Below, in pieces: positions 9,863 through 20,200 of a DNA stretch of 64,000 nucleotides (position 1 is its first letter; each line of letters starts with the position of its first letter). The notes under the pieces were generated by a model. That model saw nothing but the letters and a program-made list of their open reading frames with translations, had not been told where the DNA came from and ran no database searches. The translations under genes and the position numbers were made by a program. The DNA is from Cryptosporidium bovis. Lineage: Eukaryota > Apicomplexa > Conoidasida > Eucoccidiorida > Cryptosporidiidae. The DNA is taken from assembly GCA_009768925.2 (NCBI GenBank), contig VHIT02000054.1, positions 372,001-436,000 on the forward strand, given 5' to 3'.

Positions 9863-11271
9863 ATGTCAGACGCCGCACTAAATTCAGGTACTGGAAATTT
9901 TTGCATAATTCTTGACATCGGAACTCAGTCAATCAGGATAGGATACGGGGGTGAGGACTTACCAAAGTGCATTGTACCAAATTGCATTGGTATTTCAAAT
10001 GGTGATGTGGAAAATAATGAATTTAATTATGGAAATATCGTATTTCCACTTAAACCATGGGAAAAACGTGACTATATTGAGGTGATAAACCCTTTTACAT
10101 ACAATTTACGTGAAAAGACGATCGAAATGAATGAAGAATATCTTGTTCGGTTATTGCAAGATATTTCTGTTCCTCAAAAATATACTAATATTCCCTTCTC
10201 ATTTTCATCTACACACAACTATATCTTTGAGCCGTTTGAAGATAAGATTAGTGGCCATTCACTCTTCCTCCCTATACATTCTATTTCTAATCAAGGCCAT
10301 ATCGGAAAGCTAGCAGAAATAGCATTCGAAAAACTTGAGGTGTCTTCTTTGTTTTTATCTAGAAGGCCTGTTCTTTCCTGTTTTTCATGTGGTAGGACCT
10401 CTGGAATTGTTGTAGATATTGGTGCATCTTCTTCCAATGTTTCTTGCGTACAGGACGGGCATTGTATCCAAAATAGCATACAAGAATATTCAATTGCGGG
10501 TGATTTCCTAGATAACGAAATATATAAAAAAATTCATAACAAGGTAGATATTATCCCTGAATTTGGTGTTGTCATAGACTCTGGATCAAAAGATGGCAAC
10601 AAAGTTCCAATACCTTTATTTAACGTTGATGAGTCTTATCTAAACTGGGGTGTTATGCACATCGTTAGGAACTTAAAGCATTCGTGTTTATCATTTTATA
10701 ACAACTCGGAAACTCAAAATACCGTTTTTACTCTTCCAGATGGAAATATTATTGACACTAGCTCAATTAGGAATACAATTCCGAATTTACTGTTTAAAAC
10801 TAATAATAACAATGGCCAATCATACCCAGGACTTATTCAAATGATTATAAACTCAATATCTGAGGTATCTAATTCTATTAAGGATATATCTAGTATTGCT
10901 TCTTCAATTGTACTCGCTGGTGGAACAACATTGATTAATGGGTTCGATTCAAAACTTTATCAAAATATAGTAGATCAAAAGAATCAGATAAATAACCAGG
11001 TATGTGCATTATAAGTAATTTTTTATTAAGTAACGACAATCTTTTTCAGAGTGGATTATTTCCAAGGATTATTGCGTCACCAAGACCCGCAGAGAGGTTA
11101 GCATCTGCATGGATCGGTGCATCAATTTTATCCTCACTTGGAACATTTCCTCAATTTACCGTTTCAAAGAGAGTAAGTTGAATAACTATTTTTTTCGTTC
11201 TTTTTTTTAATTTTTTTTATCAGGATTATCAAGAGTTTGGACAAAATATAGTATTCAGAAAGTGTCCTTGA
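9863..11271 (+). CDS. ARP4: Arp4/BAF53-like nuclear actin-related protein, three exons
   Basis: The model is join(9863-10999, 11050-11172, 11224-11271), 435 aa, with introns of 50 and 51 bp (GTATGT...TTTCAG, GTAAGT...TATCAG), both phase 0. Actin motifs are ILDIGTQSIRIGYGGEDLPK (phosphate 1), GIVVDIGASSSNVS (phosphate 2), IVLAGGTTLINGF (adenosine), and exon 2 with AWIGASILSSLGTF. The protein ends in RKCP, like the ERKCP end of human ACTL6A/Arp4. Arp4 proteins sit in the INO80, SWR1 and NuA4 chromatin complexes with nuclear actin. The Arp4 call rests on the C-terminus and the A-S-L-G-T-F segment. Without splicing the frame ends at 11014 and the last 57 residues are lost. Confidence 0.82.
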
Positions 11272-11545
11272 TGATAATTAAGATTTTCAAATTTAAGATA
11301 TTTACAAGAAAATAAATAATGATTTCATTTTTTTAAAGGTGTATTATCTGCAATAATTTCCCAGTAAATTACGATCTAAACTACATGTGTTCTCGGTTAT
11401 TTACAATCCATTTTTTATTATAGCGGGTTTATTGTTGCAGAATAAAAATGTTCCCCCCCATTATTTTCTCTGGGTCTTCGTAGCTTCTCAAGAAAGAAAC
11501 GAGCAGTAAATTTTTAATTTCTTCGCTTTTATACTACTGTTTTAT

Positions 11546-12370
11546 ATGACAATGTTATTTTCTAGTTCTCGAGCGGTTGATAATTTTATAAGGGACGAAA
11601 GACAGCTTTCTGTACAAGGTTTCTGCGATCAGAAGCCGGAAAATCGAGAAACTGAAAAGCTCTATGGAACACTTGAGCGTAGATTTGATCCATATATTGA
11701 TAATGGTGGGTCATGCATTGCAATAGCAGGGGAAGATTTTGCAGTAGTTGTTTCAGATACGAGACTTAGTAAAATGTATAGGATAGCATCGAGATCAGTT
11801 TCCAAGGTCTATGAGCTAACGAAGAATTGCGTTCTAGCGTGTAGTGGTATGTACGCGGATATAACTGCACTTAGAAAGATGTTAACAGTAAGTTTTTTTT
11901 AAAATATTTATATATAACTCAAGCTTATTATTCTCTAGGCTAAAATCAAACTTTTTGAGTTTGAACATAACAAAACACCATCGATTAATGCAGTTGCACA
12001 ATTACTTTCTTGCATACTTTATTCTAAAAGATTTTTCCCGTATTATTCATTCTGCCTACTTGCAGGATTAAATGAGGAAGGAAAGGGAAAAGTGTACAGA
12101 TACGATGCAGTAGGTAGTTTTGATGAATATTCATATGGCGCAGTTGGGTCAGGTGGTTCTATCATCAACTCAATTCTCGATAACCAACTTTCAAGCAAGA
12201 ACAAAACGTTTTTCGAACCCGTCACAGATAAGATTCAAATAATAAACATTGCAAAAGATTCGATCACAAGTGCGAGTGAGAGAGACGTTAACACAGGTGA
12301 TTTCGCAGATGTTGTTGTGATTGATTCATCTGGCATCTCTTACTCTTCCTTTGATCTGAGAAAGGACTAA
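11546..12370 (+). CDS. PSMB1: 20S proteasome subunit beta type-6/PSMB1, two exons
   Basis: The model is join(11546-11887, 11939-12370), 257 aa, with one 51-bp phase-0 intron (GTAAGT...CTCTAG). It is the beta-6 subunit of the proteasome core (yeast Pre7, human PSMB1). Blocks are FDPYIDNGGSCIAIAGEDF, VVSDTRLS, CSGMYADI, SCILYSKRFFPYYSF, LAGLNEEGKGKVYRYDAVGS, ASERDVNTGD and the terminal LRKD. Beta-6 is a structural, non-catalytic subunit, and consistently GGS rather than a TTT-type start appears at the mature N-terminus. About 55 residues precede the NGG block, longer than most family members. Identification is firm. Confidence 0.95.
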
Positions 12371-12689
12371 ATAATAGTAGTTTTTTTAGAATATTGAGGA
12401 AAATACATATATATTCCTAGTAGTGAAAGTTAATCTATAGCACAGAATTAAAAGCTGAGTCAATTTAACTTATTTGAAGCTGCTTTTTTGATTATTATTT
12501 CACCCTATTGAAATTGTGTTAATTTTGTCCATCGCCCCCGCCGTAATTTGCTTTCGTAGATTGGCCAGGTAAGACTGAGCTTCTAATCAAGCATAGAAAA
12601 CAATCTGAATGATATAATCATATCAATAGTAGAAATAAATATTATTAAATAGTTTAAATCTTGCGAGTATAATCTTCTGGAGGTAGAAA
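12371..12689 (+). other. Spacer before SRP68
   Basis: This 319-bp spacer is between same-strand genes. It has a GC-richer island near 12530-12565 (cgcccccgccg) that may be a promoter element for SRP68. No gene was seen. Confidence 0.4.
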
Positions 12690-14576
12690 ATGAATGAAAC
12701 AACTGGAGACAGCAATTCAACTTACAATTTTAAGGTGGAAAGTAATGAAACAGAAAGTTATACTGAGAGTAATTTAATGTCAAAATGTGAATTACCAATA
12801 CTAATTATAAAAAAGCATTTACAGGAGCAAAATGGCATGAAATACAGAGATTTTGCACAATATAGGAGATATTGCACCCGAAAACTTCATAGATTAAGAT
12901 CGTTACTCAATCTCAAGTGTGGAAGGAACAAATTTCAAAAAAGCTATCTTGAATCAGCAAAAGAATATAAAGATCCAAAACATTTTTTGATTCTAATTCT
13001 ACTGATTGAAAGATGTTGGAGTTTTGGTAATGAACTGGGCAATATAGAGAATACTTCAAAAACAAAAGTAGATAATAGAAATAGACTTCATGGAATACGT
13101 AAGTTAAGAAAGGGATGCAAAATAATAGATTTGCTTGTTGAAAACGCTCAAAATAAGTGTACTTCAAGAACAATAGTTGAAATCAAGGCTTACCAAAGTT
13201 ACATTCTTGGAAATTACTACTTAAAATGTTCAAATTGGGAATGTGCTGTAAGTGAATTGAAAAAGTCTATTGATATTTACCAACAATTAAAATTAGATGT
13301 TTCTTCTTTAATTTCAGATTGGAAAAATATTTTTTCAGTGTTAAATATCCCTTTACTTTCAAAACCTGAATGTACAAAGATATATGATAATCATATTTCT
13401 GAGTTAGTGCCACTTATTAGGCTATCTCTTTATCATTGTAAGAGATTGGGAATTGTAATCCCAAACGATCAAATTGTTGATCAGTTCCAGGGAAGTACTT
13501 TTGGTGAATCCAACTCCAATAAAAAAATTGTTTACAATAATAATGAGTATTCTGTTCCTGCTTCAATTTTTGAGATGCCATTGGTTGAGTTAGAGGAAAG
13601 TTATTCTAAAATAAAAGGACTTATTCCTATCGATGAAACTATCAAAGTACCTAACTACCCTAGTGAGACTGTAATAGATTACTATTCAGAAACTCTTATG
13701 TGTTCATCTCTATTGAGTTCAAAAATAAACGATGAAATAACTAATATAACTGCCAACACAGGACTCTCACCTTTAAGCGGTGGTAATTCTGAGGACTGGA
13801 GGATATTTGAATTATATGTTAGAGAATTTAACTTATTAGTATCAATTGAAAGAGATATGATATTACTGTTACAATTAATGGAATATTTTAGCAAACCGGA
13901 ACATCAAATAAACCAGATATTTAATGAAAAGTCAGATAAAATCTATACAAATTTAAATATTCACAAAAAACAAATATCTAGATCCCCCGAGGAAGGTGTA
14001 AGAGTCTGTGATCTACTAAATTTTTCTATCTCAGAGATAAACTCAAGTAATTCGTTGGATTCTAATATTCTAAAGCTAACTGTATTAATAACACATGCAG
14101 TTGGAAATTGCAGAAGTATGTTTTTATCACATTTTTATGGTCGAAATGGCAAATTTCAAGAAGCTTATTTACTTTGCGACCTAGTTAGGTCTAGAAGTGG
14201 AATAAAAGAGACAGATTATCAGAAGATCGTTCGAGATAAAAACGGATATGTTGAAAGGATAGTTTTATTGATAAAGATAATAAATAATATATTAAGTAAC
14301 ATGGTTCACGACTCATTCAATATTTATCTCTGTTGCATTGTAAATAGAGAGTCTTCTCAACCAAAAACAGAATGGTCAGAAGAACGAAATATTCATGATA
14401 TTTTGAAAAATGAAACTTTAAAACCTCATCTTATGCCTATACCAGTTAAACCAATAATGTTCGATGTTGCATTTGATTTCATAGTTCCTCCAAATATTTT
14501 GAATAAAATGCGTAAGAACGGGATAGTAAATAAGATATTTTCTAAGGCTTCTCAGAAGTTAGGAATTTTTAAATAA
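12690..14576 (+). CDS. SRP68: Signal recognition particle 68-kDa subunit
   Basis: The 628-aa single-exon protein matches SRP68, which with SRP72 binds the S domain of SRP RNA in cytosolic SRP. The diagnostic N-terminal RNA-binding block is visible: QNGMKYRDFAQYRRYCTRKL followed by HRLRSLLNLKCG (about residues 47-78). TPR-like helices follow, such as KAYQSYILGNYYLKCSNWECAVSELKKS as two consecutive helices, and the remainder is alpha-helical. The C-terminal region that binds SRP72 is shortened and divergent. Its stop is only 8 bp from the stop of the opposite-strand gene at 14585, so the two 3' UTRs must overlap. Confidence 0.87.
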   Translation: MNETTGDSNSTYNFKVESNETESYTESNLMSKCELPILIIKKHLQEQNGMKYRDFAQYRRYCTRKLHRLRSLLNLKCGRNKFQKSYLESAKEYKDPKHFLILILLIERCWSFGNELGNIENTSKTKVDNRNRLHGIRKLRKGCKIIDLLVENAQNKCTSRTIVEIKAYQSYILGNYYLKCSNWECAVSELKKSIDIYQQLKLDVSSLISDWKNIFSVLNIPLLSKPECTKIYDNHISELVPLIRLSLYHCKRLGIVIPNDQIVDQFQGSTFGESNSNKKIVYNNNEYSVPASIFEMPLVELEESYSKIKGLIPIDETIKVPNYPSETVIDYYSETLMCSSLLSSKINDEITNITANTGLSPLSGGNSEDWRIFELYVREFNLLVSIERDMILLLQLMEYFSKPEHQINQIFNEKSDKIYTNLNIHKKQISRSPEEGVRVCDLLNFSISEINSSNSLDSNILKLTVLITHAVGNCRSMFLSHFYGRNGKFQEAYLLCDLVRSRSGIKETDYQKIVRDKNGYVERIVLLIKIINNILSNMVHDSFNIYLCCIVNRESSQPKTEWSEERNIHDILKNETLKPHLMPIPVKPIMFDVAFDFIVPPNILNKMRKNGIVNKIFSKASQKLGIFK

Positions 14577-14584
14577 TTTTTTTT

Positions 14585-15466
14585 CTAGAGGTTACATGCA
14601 GGAAATAGAACATATCCTATATCTTGTTTAACTGCTTTGATTACCCCTAAAAAATATTTGGTGTTAAAATCCAGCATTATTCGCACTATAAAGTGTCTCA
14701 TAATTCCATTAGTACATTTGGATCCAAATGACTCAGTTAATGCCTCATTGGCTTTTTCTAGATCTGCAGTTCCTCTTACAGCAAGATTGAATTCACTCCT
14801 TCCGGGTGGAAGCCAGGCACCTAATTTTGATTCTGCTTCACCATAACGCCCCAATGCAAATTCCAATTGCCTAAGTTCTTGGTCCTCAGTTAACAATGTT
14901 ATTCTTTCTACCAAAAATATTCTCTCATTTTTAGAAGGTGGTTTTTGGTTTAGTGGGAAAATAAACCCATTTTCCATGTTTTTATCAATAGTCGAGTATG
15001 CAAAGATATTGTTGTTGTATTTATTTGGAGTACAAATGAACTCGTTTGAGACAGGAACAAAATTTACATCCGAAATCGATATTCTACCATACAATAAGCT
15101 TTTGTTATATATTGGTACTCTTAGAGATGCAAAGAAAGTTCCGTCTGCAGAAACTGTAAAGAATTCTGCCTTTAAAGGTAATCCATATATATTCCCGATA
15201 AATACTGGGGGAGGTGACATTTGACCAATCGTTATTCCACCTGAAAATAATACTAATAAGAAAACAAATAAAATCAATATTAAGAGTAATATGTTGTATA
15301 ACTTTATAGTTATCTTTGAATTCTTTTTCTTTTCATTGTGTGTTACATCAAGTGAGAATATTGACAAGGGCTCTTTTATTGCAGCAAGAATCACATATGG
15401 TATGGCTTCATCTATTGGAATTACATTTCTCACCTTTGCTTTAATTTTTTTTTTTTCTGTATTCAT
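14585..15466 (-). CDS. Single-pass type II membrane protein of unknown function
   Basis: I chose the ATG at 15466, giving 293 aa; upstream codons stay open to 15508 but contain no ATG. I do not recognise the family. An N-terminal cytosolic segment of about 60 residues is rich in lysine (MNTEKKKIKAK, NEKKKNSK). It is followed by a membrane segment of some 25 residues (IILLIL-type run LYNILLLILILFVFLLVLF then SGG), and a ~210-residue extracellular or lumenal domain. The lumenal part starts GQMSPPPVFIGNIYGLPL and contains many beta-type segments (FFASLRVPIYNKSLLYGRISI) with two cysteines near the end. A LEA2-like beta fold is possible but only a guess. The N-terminal lysines suggest a cytosolic N-terminus. 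Confidence 0.7.
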   Translation of the reverse strand: MNTEKKKIKAKVRNVIPIDEAIPYVILAAIKEPLSIFSLDVTHNEKKKNSKITIKLYNILLLILILFVFLLVLFSGGITIGQMSPPPVFIGNIYGLPLKAEFFTVSADGTFFASLRVPIYNKSLLYGRISISDVNFVPVSNEFICTPNKYNNNIFAYSTIDKNMENGFIFPLNQKPPSKNERIFLVERITLLTEDQELRQLEFALGRYGEAESKLGAWLPPGRSEFNLAVRGTADLEKANEALTESFGSKCTNGIMRHFIVRIMLDFNTKYFLGVIKAVKQDIGYVLFPACNL

Positions 15467-15599
15467 TATGTGAATGAAATAAATTTCATCTACGAAATAG
15501 AGCCGCAAAATAAATTTAGAACGAAATTTTAGTGTTATGTTAATTTATATTTTCGTACATAAAAATTAATTATTTGAACCAAGAACAACTACATATTAT

Positions 15600-16710
15600 T
15601 CATCTAACTTTTGTTGAAAATCCAAACCTCTGCCTTAGAGATCTTATTCGTTCCGACTTTCCGAACGTATGAATATTTTCCTGAAAAAAAAAGTGATTCG
15701 TCATTTAATATAAATACAATTGGACTTACTTCCTTCCCAAATAAAATCTCTGTTTCACCAAGGTACCTTCGAATTAATCCTATTGCCCATTCCTGTACTT
15801 CACTTGTGGTTTGTCTGTCATCATCCTGTTTGTGAACATAATCGCCTTCAATAATATCGTCGGTATCATCAACAATGCCTAATGATGTTATTTGTTTTTT
15901 CCTTTTATTGGAGCTTTAAACCTACCATAGTCCTCATCTTTATAAACATAATATTCTTTTGAGTAGTTATCACCTCTTAATTTCAACTTTCTCTTTGGCT
16001 TAATTTTATTGACTACACTGTTTAGATCTTTATTTTGAACTTTTTTTCTTGTTGTACTACCATTTATCTGTGGAATTAATCTACGTTTCTTAACAGCGAT
16101 AGTTTTGCTCAAAAATGTTATACTTGATGAGGTTCTAATAGTAGATGATTTTTGGGTTTTAATTGTATTTTTCATTCTGAAAGTTGTGAGTTTAAATTCA
16201 TTATTTTAATATATAACCTAGGACTTACATTAATGAAGGTACATATGCAGAATTTTCACAACAGACTTCTTCAGAAGTATCATTTATTTTTTTCCCCTCA
16301 AATATACTTAATTCACTGCATTTACAACTGTTACTTGTATAGTAGCAATTATTTATCCCATTAGTATCATTGTTAAAAAACTCAAACTCTTCGACATCAA
16401 AATTTATTGTTTGAGATGGTAATATCAATATCCCCGAATCTAATCCTCTATCAATATTATTTTCCGGGGGTTTTCTCTTGTTTTCATTAACTAATTTTTC
16501 ATTATTTAATATTTTTTTTTTTTTAATGTTACTTTTGATATTCATTTTTATTGAATCTAGGAAATCTTCAATATTTTTTACACTCTAAAGGTGAAATATT
16601 CAAATTACTTTTCAGATACACTTAACAATTTACCAGGCTCTTACCTTCTCCCACTTAAATCCTGTTTTATTAATCTTTTTTTTTAGTTTCTTTATACACA
16701 AATTGTTCAT
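15600..16710 (-). CDS. Unrecognised basic protein, five exons
   Basis: The model is complement(join(15600-15680, 15730-15878, 15926-16176, 16229-16584, 16645-16710)), 300 aa. The four introns of 60, 52, 47 and 49 bp have donors GTAAGA, GTAAGT, GTAGGT and GTAAGT, and joining them keeps one frame from ATG to stop. The N-terminus is MNNLCIKKLKKKINKTGFKW, then a lysine/asparagine-rich stretch, a Cys-containing acidic stretch (NSCKCSELSIFEG), a second basic stretch KIKPKRKLKLRG and an Asp-rich patch. The end is better conserved-looking: VQEWAIGLIRRYLGETEILFG, broken here by intron 4, then GKSERIRSLRQRFGF. I cannot name it. Basic patches suggest a nuclear or nucleolar role (inference). Confidence 0.65.
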
Positions 16711-17231
16711 ATTATTTTTAATATTTCAAAAATAATTTCAGATAAATACGTTACACTACTGCAATTGTGCATTGCATGCGTCCACAAAAAATGTACCGGA
16801 AAAAATTACATGTTTGCATGTGTGTTTGAATGCAAATAAATTATTTTGCGTGTAAAAAACGATATTTAAGAAATAACTTTTCGTCGGGGAAGTAGATTCT
16901 TAATTAAGGAACAATATTTATGTAAGTGAAATGAACGAATCTATACATATCTGTAATTCCTGTTCAATTAAGAACAAAACTTAATATTTATGAAACATAT
17001 GGATAAATTGTTTGTTGTGAAAAACACGACTAATAATGGGACTAGCGAGCATCTATTACCACTTTTTTAGTTATTTGAAAAAAAAATATTGAATTAATAT
17101 TTGTTGTGTGATTTGTATGTAGGTGAAAACAATTGATGACGTTATGTCTTCAAATAGTAATTAAGAATTTAATGTTTTGTGTTCTAATAATAAATGTATG
17201 AAACAGATCAACATCCAACGACTATTTATAA
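16711..17231. other. Head-to-head spacer with TGCATGC
   Basis: This 521-bp spacer is between the five-exon gene and the kinesin-like gene. It carries TGCATGCG at 16773-16780 and further GCATG/GAATGCA words up to about 16840. The rest is AT-rich and no gene was seen. Confidence 0.5.
16773..16779. promoter_or_regulatory. TGCATGC box (AP2-type)
   Basis: TGCATGC lies 63 bp upstream of the ATG of the five-exon gene (start 16710) and ~450 bp from the kinesin start. TGCATGCA is the known site of Plasmodium PF14_0633 and its Cryptosporidium orthologue. Function here is inferred. Confidence 0.4.
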
Positions 17232-20200
17232 ATGGAGAGTGGATTGACCAGTCTAAGTAAAGCAAAAAGCTCTGTAAGAACATTTATTCGATTTTCCCCG
17301 AAAAAAAAGAATGATAAGGATGAGTGGAACTTCGTTTTTGGTCAGGATGGAAAATCAATTAGGGTAGGCAAGAAATCGGCACTTGGAAAAACACGTTTTT
17401 GTTCTATTACAGATGAAATATTCACCGAAGATGCTTGTAATAGTGAAGTATATAGGAAAATGGGGTTACAACAATATGCAATAAATGTTCTGGATGGAAT
17501 ATCGACAAATGTCATAGTTTGTGGACCACACAAAACTGGTAAAACCCATACATTGGTTGGATCCCAAAGAAGTGTTGGATTAGTATTGCAGACCATTTAT
17601 GATATTTTTGCAGCAATAAGGTGTTATTCTTCAGGAATCCATTTAAATGAAAAGGGTGTGAATACTGATATTGGTGGTAATTTTGACAGATTATTTGTAG
17701 TAAAGGCCTCTGTACTTGAGATTAGCGAAAATTCTTCAAATTACAAAATAGATAATGTACACGATCTAATTAATCCGGAAAATCCACTACAATTAGTTAA
17801 AAAAATAGGAGGTTTGGGGTACTTAATAAAAGGCGAGCCGGAGCATCTATTTGAAAAAGAAGAAAAACTTGTTTCAGCGATTTTGTGTGCTGTATCTAGA
17901 AAAAAAGTTTTAGACTCAATTAGAAAACGAAGATATCGCGGAAATAAAAATTCAATACCGAAAAGCATTAAAAACAGTGTTTTTGGTCCATTCGGTGAGA
18001 AATGGCTTGATGATGATATTGTGGGTAATTTGATGATCACAATAACAGTTGAGTCAGCTGATAAGTCAGAGATTGAGAACAAAGTTACAAAAAATAGCAA
18101 TGTTGCAAATTCAACAAGCATTAGTATTGGCTCAATTAGATTTTTTGAAGTTTCTTCATGTTTGAATTCGGATTTACAAACAAAAACAATTATTCCAATG
18201 TTTGGATTGCTTGATCTTGCACATGAAATTAGAAAGTACACTTACACTAACGAAAAAAGTAATAATATAGATATAACTAGTATAAGTAGTTGTATTGCAT
18301 CCACAATCGTTGAGTCAGATTTGTTGGTACTGGGTACACTTACGGAAGCACCTATTGAAAAAAAATGTTGTATTAGACCTATATTAACTCCATATGACAA
18401 TCAATCAACAGTTCAACCAAGTTCAATTTTCGATACATTACAATTTATTGAATATATTGGGAACAGTATGAAATTTCCCGTTTTTCCACAGAGAAGTTGT
18501 TTAAATAGGCCGTTACTACAGTCAAAACTTATCGAAATACTTAGAAAAAATATAAAAAATAGTCCAAAATTAAAACTAAACGATAAAATGATTATCAAAT
18601 CAGATAAAGGGATTTGGCACACTGAAAGCAGTGGTAGAGTTACAAGAATTATCCGTTTATTAACATTTATCAATCAGTCTTCAGATGGGTCTGCAATACT
18701 CAGAATATTAATGAGTGGTAACGATGAAGATATATTAAAAATCTATTTTGAAAATATGATAGGATCAAACTTAATCAATATCGATGATGAACAACTAGAC
18801 AATAGTACATTCAAATGGATAAAATATGAAAACTTCGGGTCACCAAAAAAATTGAACATAAAACAAAATAAATTTTTATTTAACCAAGATATTAAATCCA
18901 ATGAATTTGGATTTACTACAAATAAGATAAATCCAAATAACGGTGAATTATATAGTGGGAATAACACAAAAAAATCAGAAGAAATAGACTATTTAGAAAA
19001 TTCGAAAATTAGAAATTTATATTTTTCAGAAAGAAATGAAATAGATAAGGATATTAGAACTAATAATTCAGAAAAATTCACAAATAAACCGAAAGTAAGA
19101 TTTGATGATTTGTTAATCTCTGAAAAAAATGAAAGCTTTGATGTATCGAAATCAGATGAAAATATGGCGGATATTTTTAATTCAAAAAATTTTGAAGAAA
19201 ACATACATGATACCAATACATTTAATCTCAATCTTTGTGAAAAGATAGAACAAAAGAAAAACGTACCACCACAAGAAGGAAGATTTGTAAGTAAAGCAAA
19301 CATCGATAGAAAAAGCAGATACAATAAAAACGGATCAAATTTAGTCGATAACGGGATTGTAACAATAAAAAAATCAGAATATAATAATGAAGGAGTTGGT
19401 AAAACATACAAATCTCTGAATCACACTGATGAGAAAGTTGAGAAAACCCATAAATCACTTAATTTTGTTGATGAAGGAGTTGGGAATACACACAAATCAT
19501 TAAATTTTGTTGATGAAGAAGTTGGGGTAACCCATAGATCACTAGATTTCGTTGATGAAGTAGTTGGAAATACATATAAATCACTAAATTTTGTTGACGA
19601 AGGAGTTGGAGAAACCCATAGATCACTGGATTTTGTTGATGAAGGAGTTGGAAACACATATAAATCACTAAATTTTGTTGATGAAGAGGTAGAGACAAAC
19701 TCTAACTACTTTAATCCAGTAAAGCAATATGAAGAGTTGCTGGAAAAAACTAAATCACTAAATAAATTACAGAAGTCAATAATGGATGCGCACAAAAATT
19801 ATGGAAAAGGATTTTCAGAATACAACTCGGGTGATAATATTTATGAGCTGGAAATTAATGGTAAAAAACCAAGTAGACGTTTTCCACTTGTTAATGAAAA
19901 AGCGCTCGAGGCAAGCCGAAAGGCAGTAGAGGCAAGCAGAAAGGCATTAGAAGCAAGTAGAAACTTATATGAAAGGGAAACAAAACATTCAAGAGGTAAA
20001 ATACATGAAGTTATCCCTAAATCTAAACACTTTCCACAAGTTGATATTTATGCACCTGCTTACGATTCGGATATTGACTATGAGTATTATCATACACCGG
20101 GTAATATTAGATTCGGAATTGAGAGATCGAATGAAACAAATAACGAAAGAGATATAGTTCCAAATAAAGGAATAAACCATAGAAAAAAATTCAAGGATAA

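Noticed and set aside
19421-19698. Antisense frames opposite the 42-bp repeats
   Set aside because: The repeat unit is stop-free on both strands, so long antisense frames are a by-product.
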